A stretch of DNA of 8,422 nucleotides, from contig DGOD01000225.1 in the NCBI GenBank assembly GCA_002389265.1, positions 19,258-27,679 of the forward strand, given 5' to 3'. The DNA comes from Gammaproteobacteria bacterium UBA4475. GTDB taxonomy: Bacteria; Pseudomonadota; Gammaproteobacteria; Pseudomonadales; Azotimanducaceae. Below the pieces are notes generated by a model. That model had not been told where the DNA came from, ran no database searches, and worked only from the letters and a program-made list of their open reading frames with translations. A program made the translations under genes and the position numbers. Shown here one piece after another: positions 1 through 6,664 of this stretch (positions are counted from its first letter, which is position 1; each line of letters starts with the position of its first letter).

Positions 1-1682
1 CCATCGAGGTCGCGGGCTTTGACGACCTTTCGACACAACTTGGCAATCTCGCGTTCCAGTCCCCGCACGCCCGCCTCGCGAGTGTAATAACGGATGAGGT
101 CCCTAACAGCTTCTTCTTTGATTTCTAATTCACTTTCTTTGAGCCCATTATTCGTTAGCTGCTTACGAACCAGGTAACGCATGGCGATGTTGAGTTTCTC
201 ATCCTCTGTGTAACCCGGAATACGAATCACCTCCATTCGATCCAACAATGGAGCGGGGATATTCATCGTGTTAGAGGTACAAATGAACATGACTTCAGAC
301 AGATCATAGTCAACGTCGAGATAATGGTCATTAAATGAGTTGTTCTGCTCCGGATCCAGGACTTCCAGCAAGGCTGAAGCAGGATCACCCCGATGATCCT
401 GGCCCATCTTGTCAATCTCATCAAACAGGAACAACGGATTACGTGTGCCACTCTTCGACAACTTTTGAACAATTTTCCCTGGCATCGATCCAATATAGGT
501 TCGTCGATGCCCACGAATCTCGGCCTCGTCACGCACACCCCCCACAGCCATTCGCACAAATTTACGGTTAGTCGCACGGGCGATAGACTCGCCTAGCGAA
601 GTCTTACCAACGCCGGGAGGACCCACCAAGCACAGTACGGGACCTTTGATCTTGCGGACTCGGCGTTGCACAGCCAGATATTCAAGGATCCGGTCCTTCA
701 CCTCTTCGAGTCCGTAATGATCTGCATTCAGCACTGCTTCAGCTTCAGCAATATCAGTTCTGACTTTCGAGCGCTTCTTCCAGGGGACACCAAGCATCCA
801 GTCGATATAACTGCGGACAACGGTGGCCTCGGCCGACATGGGCGACATCATTTTAAGCTTGCTGAGTTCAGCGGTAGTTTTGTCACGCGCTTCCTTCGGC
901 ATACCTGAAGCCAGCAGTCGCTTTTGAATTTCATCCAACTCATTCGGCACATCATCCATGTCGCCAAGTTCTTTCTGGATCGCCTTCATTTGTTCGTTAA
1001 GGTAGTACTCGCGCTGACTCTTTTCCATCTGCTTTTTTACACGACCGCGAACCCGCTTCTCAACGTTGAACAGGTCTATCTCAGCCTCCAGCAGCTTCAT
1101 CATATGCTCGATGCGCTCGCCAAGACCCGCCATTTCCAAAATATGCTGCTTCTCATCGAGCTTCAGACTCATTTGCGAGGCAATGGTGTCCACTAGCCGG
1201 CTTGGATCGTCTACGCTGGCGAGAGACGTCATGACCTCTGGCGGGATCTTTTTACTCAACTGCACATATTGCTCAAACACCGACATCATCGATCGAACCA
1301 GCGCCTCTGCTTCATTGGCATCAATCTCAGGTTCTTCAATCAAGTTGATATCGCCAACAAAAAACTTTTCTTCGTCTCTGATTTCCGTAATTTCTGCCCG
1401 TTGACTCCCTTCCACTAAAATTTTGACGGTCTTGTCCGGTAGACGAATCAACTGCAATATGGTGGCCACAGTGCCGAACGCATATAAGTCATCTGGGCCC
1501 GGATTCTCATCTTCAGGGGCTCTCTTTGCGACCAGTAGGACCTGTTTGTCTTTGTCATTTTTCTGCGCATGATCGAGGGCACGAATTGACTTTTCAGTAC
1601 CGATAAAAAGCGGTTGAACACCGTGGGGATATACCACCATATCGCGTAACGTCACGACGGGGATATTTTTCATGCTGGTCAT
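1..1682 (-). CDS. lon: ATP-dependent protease Lon, N-terminal and ATPase part (cut by the window edge)
   Basis: Lon is a cytoplasmic homohexameric AAA+ serine protease that unfolds and degrades misfolded and regulatory proteins. The 560 codons visible hold the N-terminal substrate-binding domain (about residues 8-200), a charged helical linker (about 200-305) and the AAA+ module. I see Walker A GPPGVGKT with its lysine at residue 360 and Walker B FDEID with Asp421/Glu422, each two residues before the E. coli positions. The reading frame is open to the left edge. The C-terminal protease domain with the Ser/Lys dyad lies beyond position 1 and cannot be checked. I chose the ATG at 1682 because AGGAG sits five bases upstream; the in-frame ATG at 1673 would place it 14 bases away. 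The gene follows clpX but is separated from it by a terminator and its own promoter candidates. The identification is secure from motif order and neighbours. Confidence 0.97.
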   Translation of the reverse strand, partial: MTSMKNIPVVTLRDMVVYPHGVQPLFIGTEKSIRALDHAQKNDKDKQVLLVAKRAPEDENPGPDDLYAFGTVATILQLIRLPDKTVKILVEGSQRAEITEIRDEEKFFVGDINLIEEPEIDANEAEALVRSMMSVFEQYVQLSKKIPPEVMTSLASVDDPSRLVDTIASQMSLKLDEKQHILEMAGLGERIEHMMKLLEAEIDLFNVEKRVRGRVKKQMEKSQREYYLNEQMKAIQKELGDMDDVPNELDEIQKRLLASGMPKEARDKTTAELSKLKMMSPMSAEATVVRSYIDWMLGVPWKKRSKVRTDIAEAEAVLNADHYGLEEVKDRILEYLAVQRRVRKIKGPVLCLVGPPGVGKTSLGESIARATNRKFVRMAVGGVRDEAEIRGHRRTYIGSMPGKIVQKLSKSGTRNPLFLFDEIDKMGQDHRGDPASALLEVLDPEQNNSFNDHYLDVDYDLSEVMFICTSNTMNIPAPLLDRMEVIRIPGYTEDEKLNIAMRYLVRKQLTNNGLKESELEIKEEAVRDLIRYYTREAGVRGLEREIAKLCRKVVKARDLD

Positions 1683-1715
1683 AATTTCTCCTGGTCATTA
1701 ACCGCAACCACTGTC

Positions 1716-1721
1716 TTTATA
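1716..1721 (-). promoter_or_regulatory. possible sigma70 -10 element for lon
   Basis: TATAAA matches the -10 consensus at five of six bases and would start a transcript about 25-30 bases before the lon ATG. No good -35 lies 16-18 bases upstream (the bases there read close to TCCAAT), so the call rests on the -10 alone. Confidence 0.25.
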
Positions 1722-1736
1722 ACGGTTAACTCGTAT

Positions 1737-1765
1737 ACATTGGATTTCGACTGGGTCTTTCAGTG
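1737..1765 (-). promoter_or_regulatory. candidate sigma32 heat-shock promoter of lon
   Basis: On the minus strand CACTGAAA (1758-1765) is followed by a 13-base spacer and TCCAATGT (1737-1744). The sigma32 consensus is roughly CCTTGAAA, 11-16 bases, CCCCATNT, so the upstream box matches at six of eight and the downstream box at six of eight counting the free position. It would give a leader of about 45-50 bases. Lon is a classical sigma32 target in E. coli, which makes the position sensible, but the match is imperfect. Confidence 0.4.
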
Positions 1766-1921
1766 CTAGCCAATAAGGGCGGGTGGCGCACCAAACGGAG
1801 CGTTACCCGGTTATTGAGTCTGGACCTGGCCCTGAAACGCCGCGGGCAATCTACTGCATCAACCTTAGACCACTTAACGCAACCATAGCAACCTTCAAGC
1901 AATGGCAGCACTAAGTCACCC

Positions 1922-1948
1922 AAAAAAAAGGGCCAACGGCCCTTTTTT
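1922..1948 (-). terminator. rho-independent terminator after clpX
   Basis: A perfect 11-bp inverted repeat (1924-1934 with 1938-1948) has a GGGCC/GGCCC core around a three-base loop. It is flanked by A and T runs, giving eight U residues on the minus-strand transcript. It lies about 88 bases after the clpX stop. Because the structure is symmetric it could also stop plus-strand transcription, with six U residues. Confidence 0.88.
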
Positions 1949-2036
1949 CCAGCATCGACCTCGGCTTTAGCTTGGAGTCGAACTACCCATCCGGTCAACG
2001 GTGTTAGCCACCAGTTGCCAGACAGTTTTCTCGTCA

Positions 2037-3314
2037 TTATTCAGGCATAGCCTTCTGCTGTTCCTGATTTTCGTATATCAACATCGGTTCAGAGGTACCA
2101 TTAATGACATTTTCGTCGATGACAACTTTGCTAACGCCAGTCGCGGAAGGAATCTCGTACATAATTTCGAGCAAGACAGACTCGAGAATAGACCGCAAAC
2201 CACGGGCACCAGTCTTGCGTTCCATGGCCTTCTTGGCAATCGCTTCCAGTGCGTCTTCGCGGAAGTCAATATCAACACCCTCCATCTCGAAGAGCTTTGA
2301 ATACTGCTTCGTGTAGGCATTTTTCGGTTCTTTAAGAATTCTGACCAGCGCTTCGGCATCCAACTCATCCAGTGTCGCGATTACAGGTAAGCGGCCAACA
2401 AACTCCGGGATCAGACCGTAACGGACCAAGTCTTCCGGTTCAACCGAGCGCAAAGTATCACCCAAGTTCTTCTTGTTGGATTCTGATGCGACACTCGCGC
2501 CGAATCCGATACCACTTTTCGCTGAGCGGTTGGTAATGACTTTATCGAGCCCAGAAAAGGCGCCGCCGCAGATGAACAGGATATTTGTCGTATCGACCTG
2601 CAAAAACTCCTGCTGCGGATGTTTTCTGCCACCCTGGGGCGGTACTGAGGCGACCGTCCCTTCAATCAGCTTCAGCAACGCTTGCTGCACGCCCTCACCG
2701 GACACATCGCGAGTAATCGAAGGGTTATCAGACTTACGCGAGATCTTATCGATCTCATCAATGTAGACGATGCCAACCTGAGCTTTTTCCACATCGTAGT
2801 CGCACTTCTGCAACAACTTCTGAATGATATTCTCAACATCTTCACCCACATAACCTGCTTCCGTGAGTGTTGTCGCATCCGCAATTGTAAACGGAACATC
2901 CAACAGTCGCGCCAAAGTTTCAGCAAGCAACGTCTTGCCAACCCCAGTAGGCCCGACCAGCAAGATGTTACTTTTCTGTAATTCGACGTCGTCTTTCTTT
3001 CCCGAGTAGTTCAATCGCTTGTAGTGATTGTAAACGGCCACAGACAAAACTTTCTTCGCCCAGTGCTGACCAATGACATACTCATCAAGGATATCTTTGA
3101 TTTCCTGTGGCGTCGGGAGTTTTTTCTTTTCGCCCTCGTCAATGGTTTCTTGTAACTCTTCACGAATGATGTCATTGCACAATTCGACGCATTCATCGCA
3201 GACATAGACAGAAGGTCCAGCAATCAATTTGCGTACTTCATGCTGACTTTTTCCGCAAAAATTACAATGCAGCAATTTACCATCGCCGTTGTTATCGTCG
3301 TGATCGTCAGCCAT
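2037..3314 (-). CDS. clpX: ATP-dependent Clp protease ATP-binding subunit ClpX
   Basis: ClpX is the hexameric AAA+ unfoldase that recognises tagged or signal-bearing substrates and threads them into ClpP in the cytoplasm. The 425 residues match the usual length (E. coli 424). An N-terminal zinc-binding domain has Cys17, Cys20, Cys39 and Cys42. Then come Walker A GPTGVGKT (121-128), the GYVG pore loop with Tyr155, Walker B with Asp186/Glu187, the RKH pore loop (230-232) and the ClpP-docking IGF loop (269-271), with a sensor-2 GARGLRS near the C-terminus. The start is supported by GAGGTGG four bases upstream of the ATG. The gene ends in a double stop, TAATGA. It lies 155 bases after clpP, close enough to be co-transcribed with it, with a weak internal promoter candidate between them. 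The call is certain from sequence alone. Confidence 0.98.
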   Translation of the reverse strand: MADDHDDNNGDGKLLHCNFCGKSQHEVRKLIAGPSVYVCDECVELCNDIIREELQETIDEGEKKKLPTPQEIKDILDEYVIGQHWAKKVLSVAVYNHYKRLNYSGKKDDVELQKSNILLVGPTGVGKTLLAETLARLLDVPFTIADATTLTEAGYVGEDVENIIQKLLQKCDYDVEKAQVGIVYIDEIDKISRKSDNPSITRDVSGEGVQQALLKLIEGTVASVPPQGGRKHPQQEFLQVDTTNILFICGGAFSGLDKVITNRSAKSGIGFGASVASESNKKNLGDTLRSVEPEDLVRYGLIPEFVGRLPVIATLDELDAEALVRILKEPKNAYTKQYSKLFEMEGVDIDFREDALEAIAKKAMERKTGARGLRSILESVLLEIMYEIPSATGVSKVVIDENVINGTSEPMLIYENQEQQKAMPE

Positions 3315-3417
3315 TAATCCACCTCATTCCAATCTGTTTTGCGTAGTCGAGTGACCCATACCCTTAGCTTATTGGCCGCGACCAAGTCTCTGCTTGGCCT
3401 TCTCGTTTACACGATAA

Positions 3418-3446
3418 ATAGTATCTACATCCACTACGGATTTGAA
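3418..3446 (-). promoter_or_regulatory. weak sigma70-like promoter candidate for clpX
   Basis: TTCAAA (3441-3446) and TACTAT (3418-3423) are separated by exactly 17 bases in the clpP-clpX gap. Each box matches consensus at four of six. In E. coli clpX can be transcribed both with clpP and from its own promoter, so this is plausible but unproven. Confidence 0.27.
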
Positions 3447-3469
3447 CTCTAAAGCTTACCTACTGGCAA

Positions 3470-4111
3470 TTAAACCGACACCAGCGGTGTGCGCGGCTCT
3501 TGTACCTTATCAATTAAGCCATAAGTCGCGGCTTGCGCGGCAGTCATAAAGTTGTCACGTTCAGTGTCAATGGCGATTTGCTCAATGGTCTGCCCCGTAT
3601 GCAATGCCATGATTTCGTTCAAACGGCCTCGCAAGTACAGTATTTCTTTTGCCTGAATCTCAATATCACTGGCTTGACCCTGGGATCCACCGCTGGGCTG
3701 GTGGATCATCACCCGAGAGTTAGGCAGACAGTAACGCTTACCATGAGCGCCACCGGCGAGTAATAAAGCGCCCATGCTGGCGGCTTGACCGATGCACATG
3801 GTGCTGACATCACAGTTAATAAACTGCATGGTGTCATAAATCGCCAGACCCGCGGTCACTGACCCACCTGGTGAGTTGATATATAGCTGAACATCTTTGT
3901 CCGCATTTTCTGATTCTGCATGAAGCAGTTGAGCAACCACCAAATTCGCCACGTTATCGTCAATTGGGCCGACGATAAAGATGATCCGCTCTTTCAGAAG
4001 CCGAGAGTAGATGTCGTAGGACCGCTCTCCCCTGGCCGTCTGTTCCAAAACCATAGGGATCAACCCCAGGCTTGTGGTCGTCGAAAGCTGATCGTCAAAT
4101 ATGTTGCTCAT
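3470..4111 (-). CDS. clpP: ATP-dependent Clp protease proteolytic subunit ClpP
   Basis: ClpP forms the double-heptamer peptidase chamber used by ClpX (and ClpA where present). All catalytic residues are visible: Ser112 in GQAASMGA, His137 in MIHQPSGG and Asp186 in TERDNF, counting from the ATG at 4111. The oxyanion-type motif SPGGSVTAG is at about 80-88. A GTG six bases upstream (4117) extends the frame by two codons, but the Shine-Dalgarno GAGGT overlaps that GTG and lies at proper distance from the ATG, so the ATG at 4111 is the better start. The protein is then 213 residues, close to the E. coli precursor of 207. The short N-terminal stretch probably includes a propeptide removed by self-cleavage, as known for the family; the cleavage site is not obvious here. 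The gene sits between tig and clpX in the standard order. Confidence 0.97.
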   Translation of the reverse strand: MSNIFDDQLSTTTSLGLIPMVLEQTARGERSYDIYSRLLKERIIFIVGPIDDNVANLVVAQLLHAESENADKDVQLYINSPGGSVTAGLAIYDTMQFINCDVSTMCIGQAASMGALLLAGGAHGKRYCLPNSRVMIHQPSGGSQGQASDIEIQAKEILYLRGRLNEIMALHTGQTIEQIAIDTERDNFMTAAQAATYGLIDKVQEPRTPLVSV

Positions 4112-4120
4112 TCGCACCTC
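4112..4120 (-). promoter_or_regulatory. ribosome binding site deciding the clpP start
   Basis: On the minus strand the bases read GAGGTGCGA directly before the ATG at 4111. GAGG is spaced five bases from that ATG but overlaps or abuts the upstream in-frame GTG, which rules the GTG out as an efficient start. Confidence 0.75.
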
Positions 4121-4197
4121 GTGATTTTTCTGGATCAGGTAACCGTTAATCTGATTGCAAATTAACTAGTCTGATGATCACCTGCCATTAATTGGGT

Positions 4198-4230
4198 AGC
4201 GGGTCCTGCTATTCCGTCGCAGGCCCTGCT
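4198..4230 (-). other. bulged hairpin in the tig-clpP gap (clpP leader or tig 3' end)
   Basis: AGC-A-GGG-CCTGC pairs with GCAGG-A-CCC-GCT, giving 11 base pairs with one bulged A on each arm and a nine-base loop (4210-4218). There is no U run after it on either strand, so it is not a standard terminator. It lies 87 bases upstream of the clpP ATG and about 115 bases after the tig stop. It could stabilise the 5' end of clpP mRNA or the 3' end of tig mRNA; this is inference. Confidence 0.5.
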
Positions 4231-4241
4231 GTGTCTAACCT

Positions 4242-4270
4242 AATATTGCGTCATTCCGCCAAAACTTCAA
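4242..4270 (-). promoter_or_regulatory. weak sigma70-like promoter candidate for clpP
   Basis: TTGAAG (4265-4270) and AATATT (4242-4247) are 17 bases apart; each box matches four of six. A start near 4235 would put the bulged hairpin at 4198-4230 at the very 5' end of the clpP transcript. I found no sigma32-type pair in this gap, although clpP is heat-induced in E. coli. Confidence 0.25.
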
Positions 4271-4343
4271 TGCTTGGACAGTAAAAAAGTCTTGAAGAGC
4301 CCCGCTATACCCGCAGTAATGGCAGGGTTAAGTGCCTTTAGGG

Positions 4344-5729
4344 CTAGGCTTTCGGCGCTTCATCCTCAGCAGTATCAGCGTCGTCAGCGGCCTCGGCGGT
4401 CGTTTCAGCATCTTCTTCTGGCAGCGGGGCTGGCGTAGGCTTGATAGCATCATCATAGTCCATGGCCAAGTCACTCACCTTGGCATCGGCCAGGATAGTA
4501 TCAATCACTTGATCTTCGAGTACCAAGTTCTGAATTTGGTTCAGTTGCTGCTCGTTCGAATAATAATAATTGATAATTTCTTGTGGGTCTTCATAGGAGC
4601 TGGACATGGTTTCGATCATGGTCTTTACCCGATCTTGGTCAACCTCCAACTTCTTTTGCTCGACGATAGCGTTAACCATCAGGCCCAGCTGGACGCGCTT
4701 GGTCGCCTGCGCGGTGAACATCTCGGCCGGTAATATCGATGGGTCAATTTTCTGGCTTCCACCAAATTGCTGAACTGCTTCCTGACGCATACGGTTCACT
4801 TCTGAATCGACCAGCGCGCTTGGCACTTCCACGGCATTCGTCTCTGCAAGGCCGTCCAACACCTGGTTTTTGACTTTATTTTTGATGGCTGCTGCCAGTT
4901 CCTTTTCCATATTACCAAGGACCTCTAGACGGAAAGTCGTCAAATCAGCATCTTTGGTACCAAACTTCTCGAAAAAATCAGCGTCCAAGGCGGGCAATGT
5001 TGGCTCAGCAACCTTATTAATCTTCATCTTGAAAGTCGCTTCTTTACCTGCAAGCTCCTTTGCCTGGTAGCCTTCAGGAAAAGTCACCTGGATGTCTTTG
5101 TTCTCACCAGCCTTACAACCCAGCAAGCCTTCTTCGAAACCGGGAATCATGCTGTTACTACCCAGCACGATATCGGAGCCTTCGGCCTTGCCACCCTCAA
5201 ACGCTTCACCATCGACGAAGCCTTCAAAGTCGACATTAACCTGATCGCCGTCTTGGCTGACCCGATCCACATCGACGAATTCTTTATTTTGCTCACGCAA
5301 CGTTTCGATCATCTTGTCAATATCGCTTTCCGTCACAGTCGCCACGGGGCGCTCGACGTTGATCAGCCCAAAATCTGCAAGTTCAATTTCAGGAAAAACC
5401 TCAAACTCGGCGGTATACTCGAAATCCTTACCTTCCTCCATCACGACATTCTGAATGCTCGGCATGCCGGCAGGCGCCATAGCTTGATTACTAACGGCAT
5501 CAGCGAATGACGATTGCATCAATTCCGAACTGACCTCCTGACGAATGCCATCGGCAAACCGACGTCGCACTTCACGCATTGGCACTTTGCCGGGACGGAA
5601 GCCCTTGATCCGAGCCTGTCCTGCGGCTTGTTTGAGCTTAGCTTCAACTTCGCCCTCAAACTTTGCTGCCGGCACGATGATCCGCAACGTTCGCTTCAGA
5701 CCTGACGTGGTTTCGAGTGTTACCTGCAT
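4344..5729 (-). CDS. tig: trigger factor (ribosome-associated chaperone and peptidyl-prolyl isomerase)
   Basis: Trigger factor docks near the ribosome exit tunnel and shields nascent chains; its FKBP-type domain isomerises prolyl bonds. The ribosome-binding signature GFRPGKVP falls at residues 43-50 if translation starts at the ATG at 5729, the same place as in E. coli. Next come the FKBP domain (about 155-245) with DFEGFVDGEAFEGG and the MIPGFEEGL motif, and the helical C-terminal chaperone arms. I prefer the ATG at 5729 over the one at 5738: the upstream ATG has AGG only two bases before it, whereas the inner ATG has it about ten bases away and starts as the family does (MQVTLET). This gives 461 residues against 432 in E. 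coli. The surplus is a Pro/Ala/Asp/Glu-rich tail over the last 33 residues or so. The gene follows tRNA-Leu by 81 bases; no clear terminator or separate promoter lies between, so read-through from the tRNA promoter is possible. Confidence 0.96.
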   Translation of the reverse strand: MQVTLETTSGLKRTLRIIVPAAKFEGEVEAKLKQAAGQARIKGFRPGKVPMREVRRRFADGIRQEVSSELMQSSFADAVSNQAMAPAGMPSIQNVVMEEGKDFEYTAEFEVFPEIELADFGLINVERPVATVTESDIDKMIETLREQNKEFVDVDRVSQDGDQVNVDFEGFVDGEAFEGGKAEGSDIVLGSNSMIPGFEEGLLGCKAGENKDIQVTFPEGYQAKELAGKEATFKMKINKVAEPTLPALDADFFEKFGTKDADLTTFRLEVLGNMEKELAAAIKNKVKNQVLDGLAETNAVEVPSALVDSEVNRMRQEAVQQFGGSQKIDPSILPAEMFTAQATKRVQLGLMVNAIVEQKKLEVDQDRVKTMIETMSSSYEDPQEIINYYYSNEQQLNQIQNLVLEDQVIDTILADAKVSDLAMDYDDAIKPTPAPLPEEDAETTAEAADDADTAEDEAPKA

Positions 5730-5810
5730 GACATCCATACCTGTTTAATTAATTCTTGACAATTCAAAGGGATAGCCTGCGGCTCTCCGCTATTCTCAAT
5801 CTTCAGATCA

Positions 5811-5895
<85 letters not shown>

Positions 5896-5962
5896 CGTGA
5901 TCTGACTTACTACCGGAATCTCACCAGCACCTCTGGGTAATACACTACCTGGAAGGCCGGCG

Positions 5963-5991
5963 ATTATAGACAAATGCTGAAACGATAACAA
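5963..5991 (-). promoter_or_regulatory. sigma70 promoter of tRNA-Leu
   Basis: A perfect -10 TATAAT (5963-5968) lies 17 bases from a -35 TTGTTA (5986-5991, four of six). The bases right after the -10 are CGCCGGCC, a GC-rich discriminator. Such discriminators are known from stable-RNA promoters under stringent (ppGpp/DksA) control, so growth-rate regulation is likely by inference. The start would be near 5956, about 60 bases before the mature tRNA 5' end. Confidence 0.82.
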
Positions 5992-6122
5992 TGCAGCGAG
6001 CACAGGATTCGCCGCCAGCACGTCAATATCAGGCTCTCAGAACGACAATCGCCTCCGGTTTCGAAGCAATACGATCAACCTGCAGCGAATCCTCGAATCT
6101 AAGAGTCAATTGCTGCGTTTTT

Positions 6123-6136
6123 ATACCGATCGGTAT
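6123..6136. promoter_or_regulatory. perfect 14-bp palindrome, possible repressor operator
   Basis: ATACCGATCGGTAT is a perfect inverted repeat with no spacer. Palindromes with ACCGATCGGT-like cores resemble operators of some TetR-family repressors such as NemR. On the minus strand its right arm forms TATAAA, a possible -10, but the matching -35 position is poor. No regulator gene and no obviously controlled gene lie next to it: yjdM ends on one side and the tRNA promoter is about 130 bases away on the other. Function unknown. Confidence 0.4.
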
Positions 6137-6247
6137 TGTTGATATTTAGACCACTTGCCATCACTCGAATCACTTAAAATCTCCAAACCCCACGGAAGCA
6201 AACTTTGACGCTCGTGCAGAACGCTGTCACATGCTGAAAACTTAGCT

Positions 6248-6586
6248 TCAGGCCTTCTTCACGAATTCAGATTTGAGCTTCATGGCACCAATACCATCAA
6301 TTTTACAATCGATGTCATGATCGCCTTCCACAAGACGGATATTCTTAACTCGAGTGCCGACCTTGACCACCAACGAAGTTCCCTTGACCTTCAAGTCTTT
6401 GATCACAGTCACAGCATCACCATCACTCAAAGCATTGCCGTTCGCATCCATTATCTTCAATCCACGGTTCACGGCGGCAGGTTCTTCCTGTGACCATTCA
6501 TGAGCACATTCCGGGCAGACAAACAGATTGTGATCTAGGTAGGTATAAATAGAGCCGCATTTAATGCAGCCGGGTAAATCACTCAT
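6248..6586 (-). CDS. yjdM: YjdM/PhnA-family zinc-ribbon protein
   Basis: This 112-residue protein matches the small family formerly called PhnA in E. coli and now YjdM. The N-terminal zinc ribbon has Cys7, Cys10, Cys24 and Cys27. It is followed by the family domain (about 40-112) with the conserved [20 protein letters not shown] stretch and the FVKKA end. Length is as usual for the family (about 110). The old name comes from a position beside the E. coli phn operon; the family is not a phosphonate-degrading enzyme and its role is poorly known. Only a weak AGGG lies nine bases before the ATG. It follows the hydrolase gene by 78 bases on the same strand, with a promoter candidate in that gap. 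Family assignment is firm, function is not. Confidence 0.92.
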   Translation of the reverse strand: MSDLPGCIKCGSIYTYLDHNLFVCPECAHEWSQEEPAAVNRGLKIMDANGNALSDGDAVTVIKDLKVKGTSLVVKVGTRVKNIRLVEGDHDIDCKIDGIGAMKLKSEFVKKA

Positions 6587-6621
6587 GCAACGCCCTGCAG
6601 CAGTAAATTTTGATGACAGAG

Positions 6622-6650
6622 AAAATCACGACCCAACACTCAACTGTCAA
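6622..6650 (-). promoter_or_regulatory. promoter candidate for yjdM
   Basis: A perfect -35 TTGACA (6645-6650) is followed after 17 bases by GATTTT (6622-6627), only three of six for the -10. The placement, just after the upstream hydrolase stop and 36 bases before the yjdM ATG, is sensible. It suggests yjdM can be expressed independently of the hydrolase. Confidence 0.38.
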
Positions 6651-6664
6651 TAGCCACGGCCTGG

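Larger units (their letters stand above)
1683..2036. other. clpX-lon intergenic region, no gene
   Basis: This 354-base gap holds the clpX terminator (1922-1948) and the lon promoter candidates (1716-1765). An open frame of about 103 codons on the minus strand crosses it, starting in the TAATGA at the end of clpX. It runs straight through the terminator hairpin and resembles no family I know, so I treat it as chance. The stretch 1766-1920 shows nothing further that I can support. Confidence 0.7.
5896..6247. other. 352-base intergenic region between tRNA-Leu and yjdM
   Basis: The left part holds the tRNA promoter (5963-5991) and a leader of about 60 bases. Around the middle is a perfect 14-bp palindrome (6123-6136). 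I found no credible coding sequence on either strand. I also found no U-tailed hairpin that would terminate the yjdM transcript, so that transcript may end by Rho or run on toward the tRNA. Confidence 0.65.

Noticed and set aside
1726..2037. Minus-strand open frame of 103 codons between clpX and lon
   Set aside because: It passes through the terminator hairpin and the lon promoter area, has no ribosome binding site of its own beyond the clpX stop overlap, and resembles no known family.
3378..3403. Small inverted repeat CCAAG/CTTGG in the clpP-clpX gap
   Set aside because: The stem is only five base pairs, has no U run, and is within what chance would give.
4283..4288. Run of six T on the minus strand after tig, considered as an intrinsic terminator
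   Set aside because: No GC-rich inverted repeat sits immediately before the run; the nearby CTTCAA/TTGAAG arms enclose the T run instead of preceding it.
5771..5796. Hairpin GCGG-CTCT-CCGC between tRNA-Leu and tig, considered as a terminator
   Set aside because: The core stem is only four base pairs with a weak outer extension, and the minus-strand sequence after it is CCCTTTG rather than a U run.
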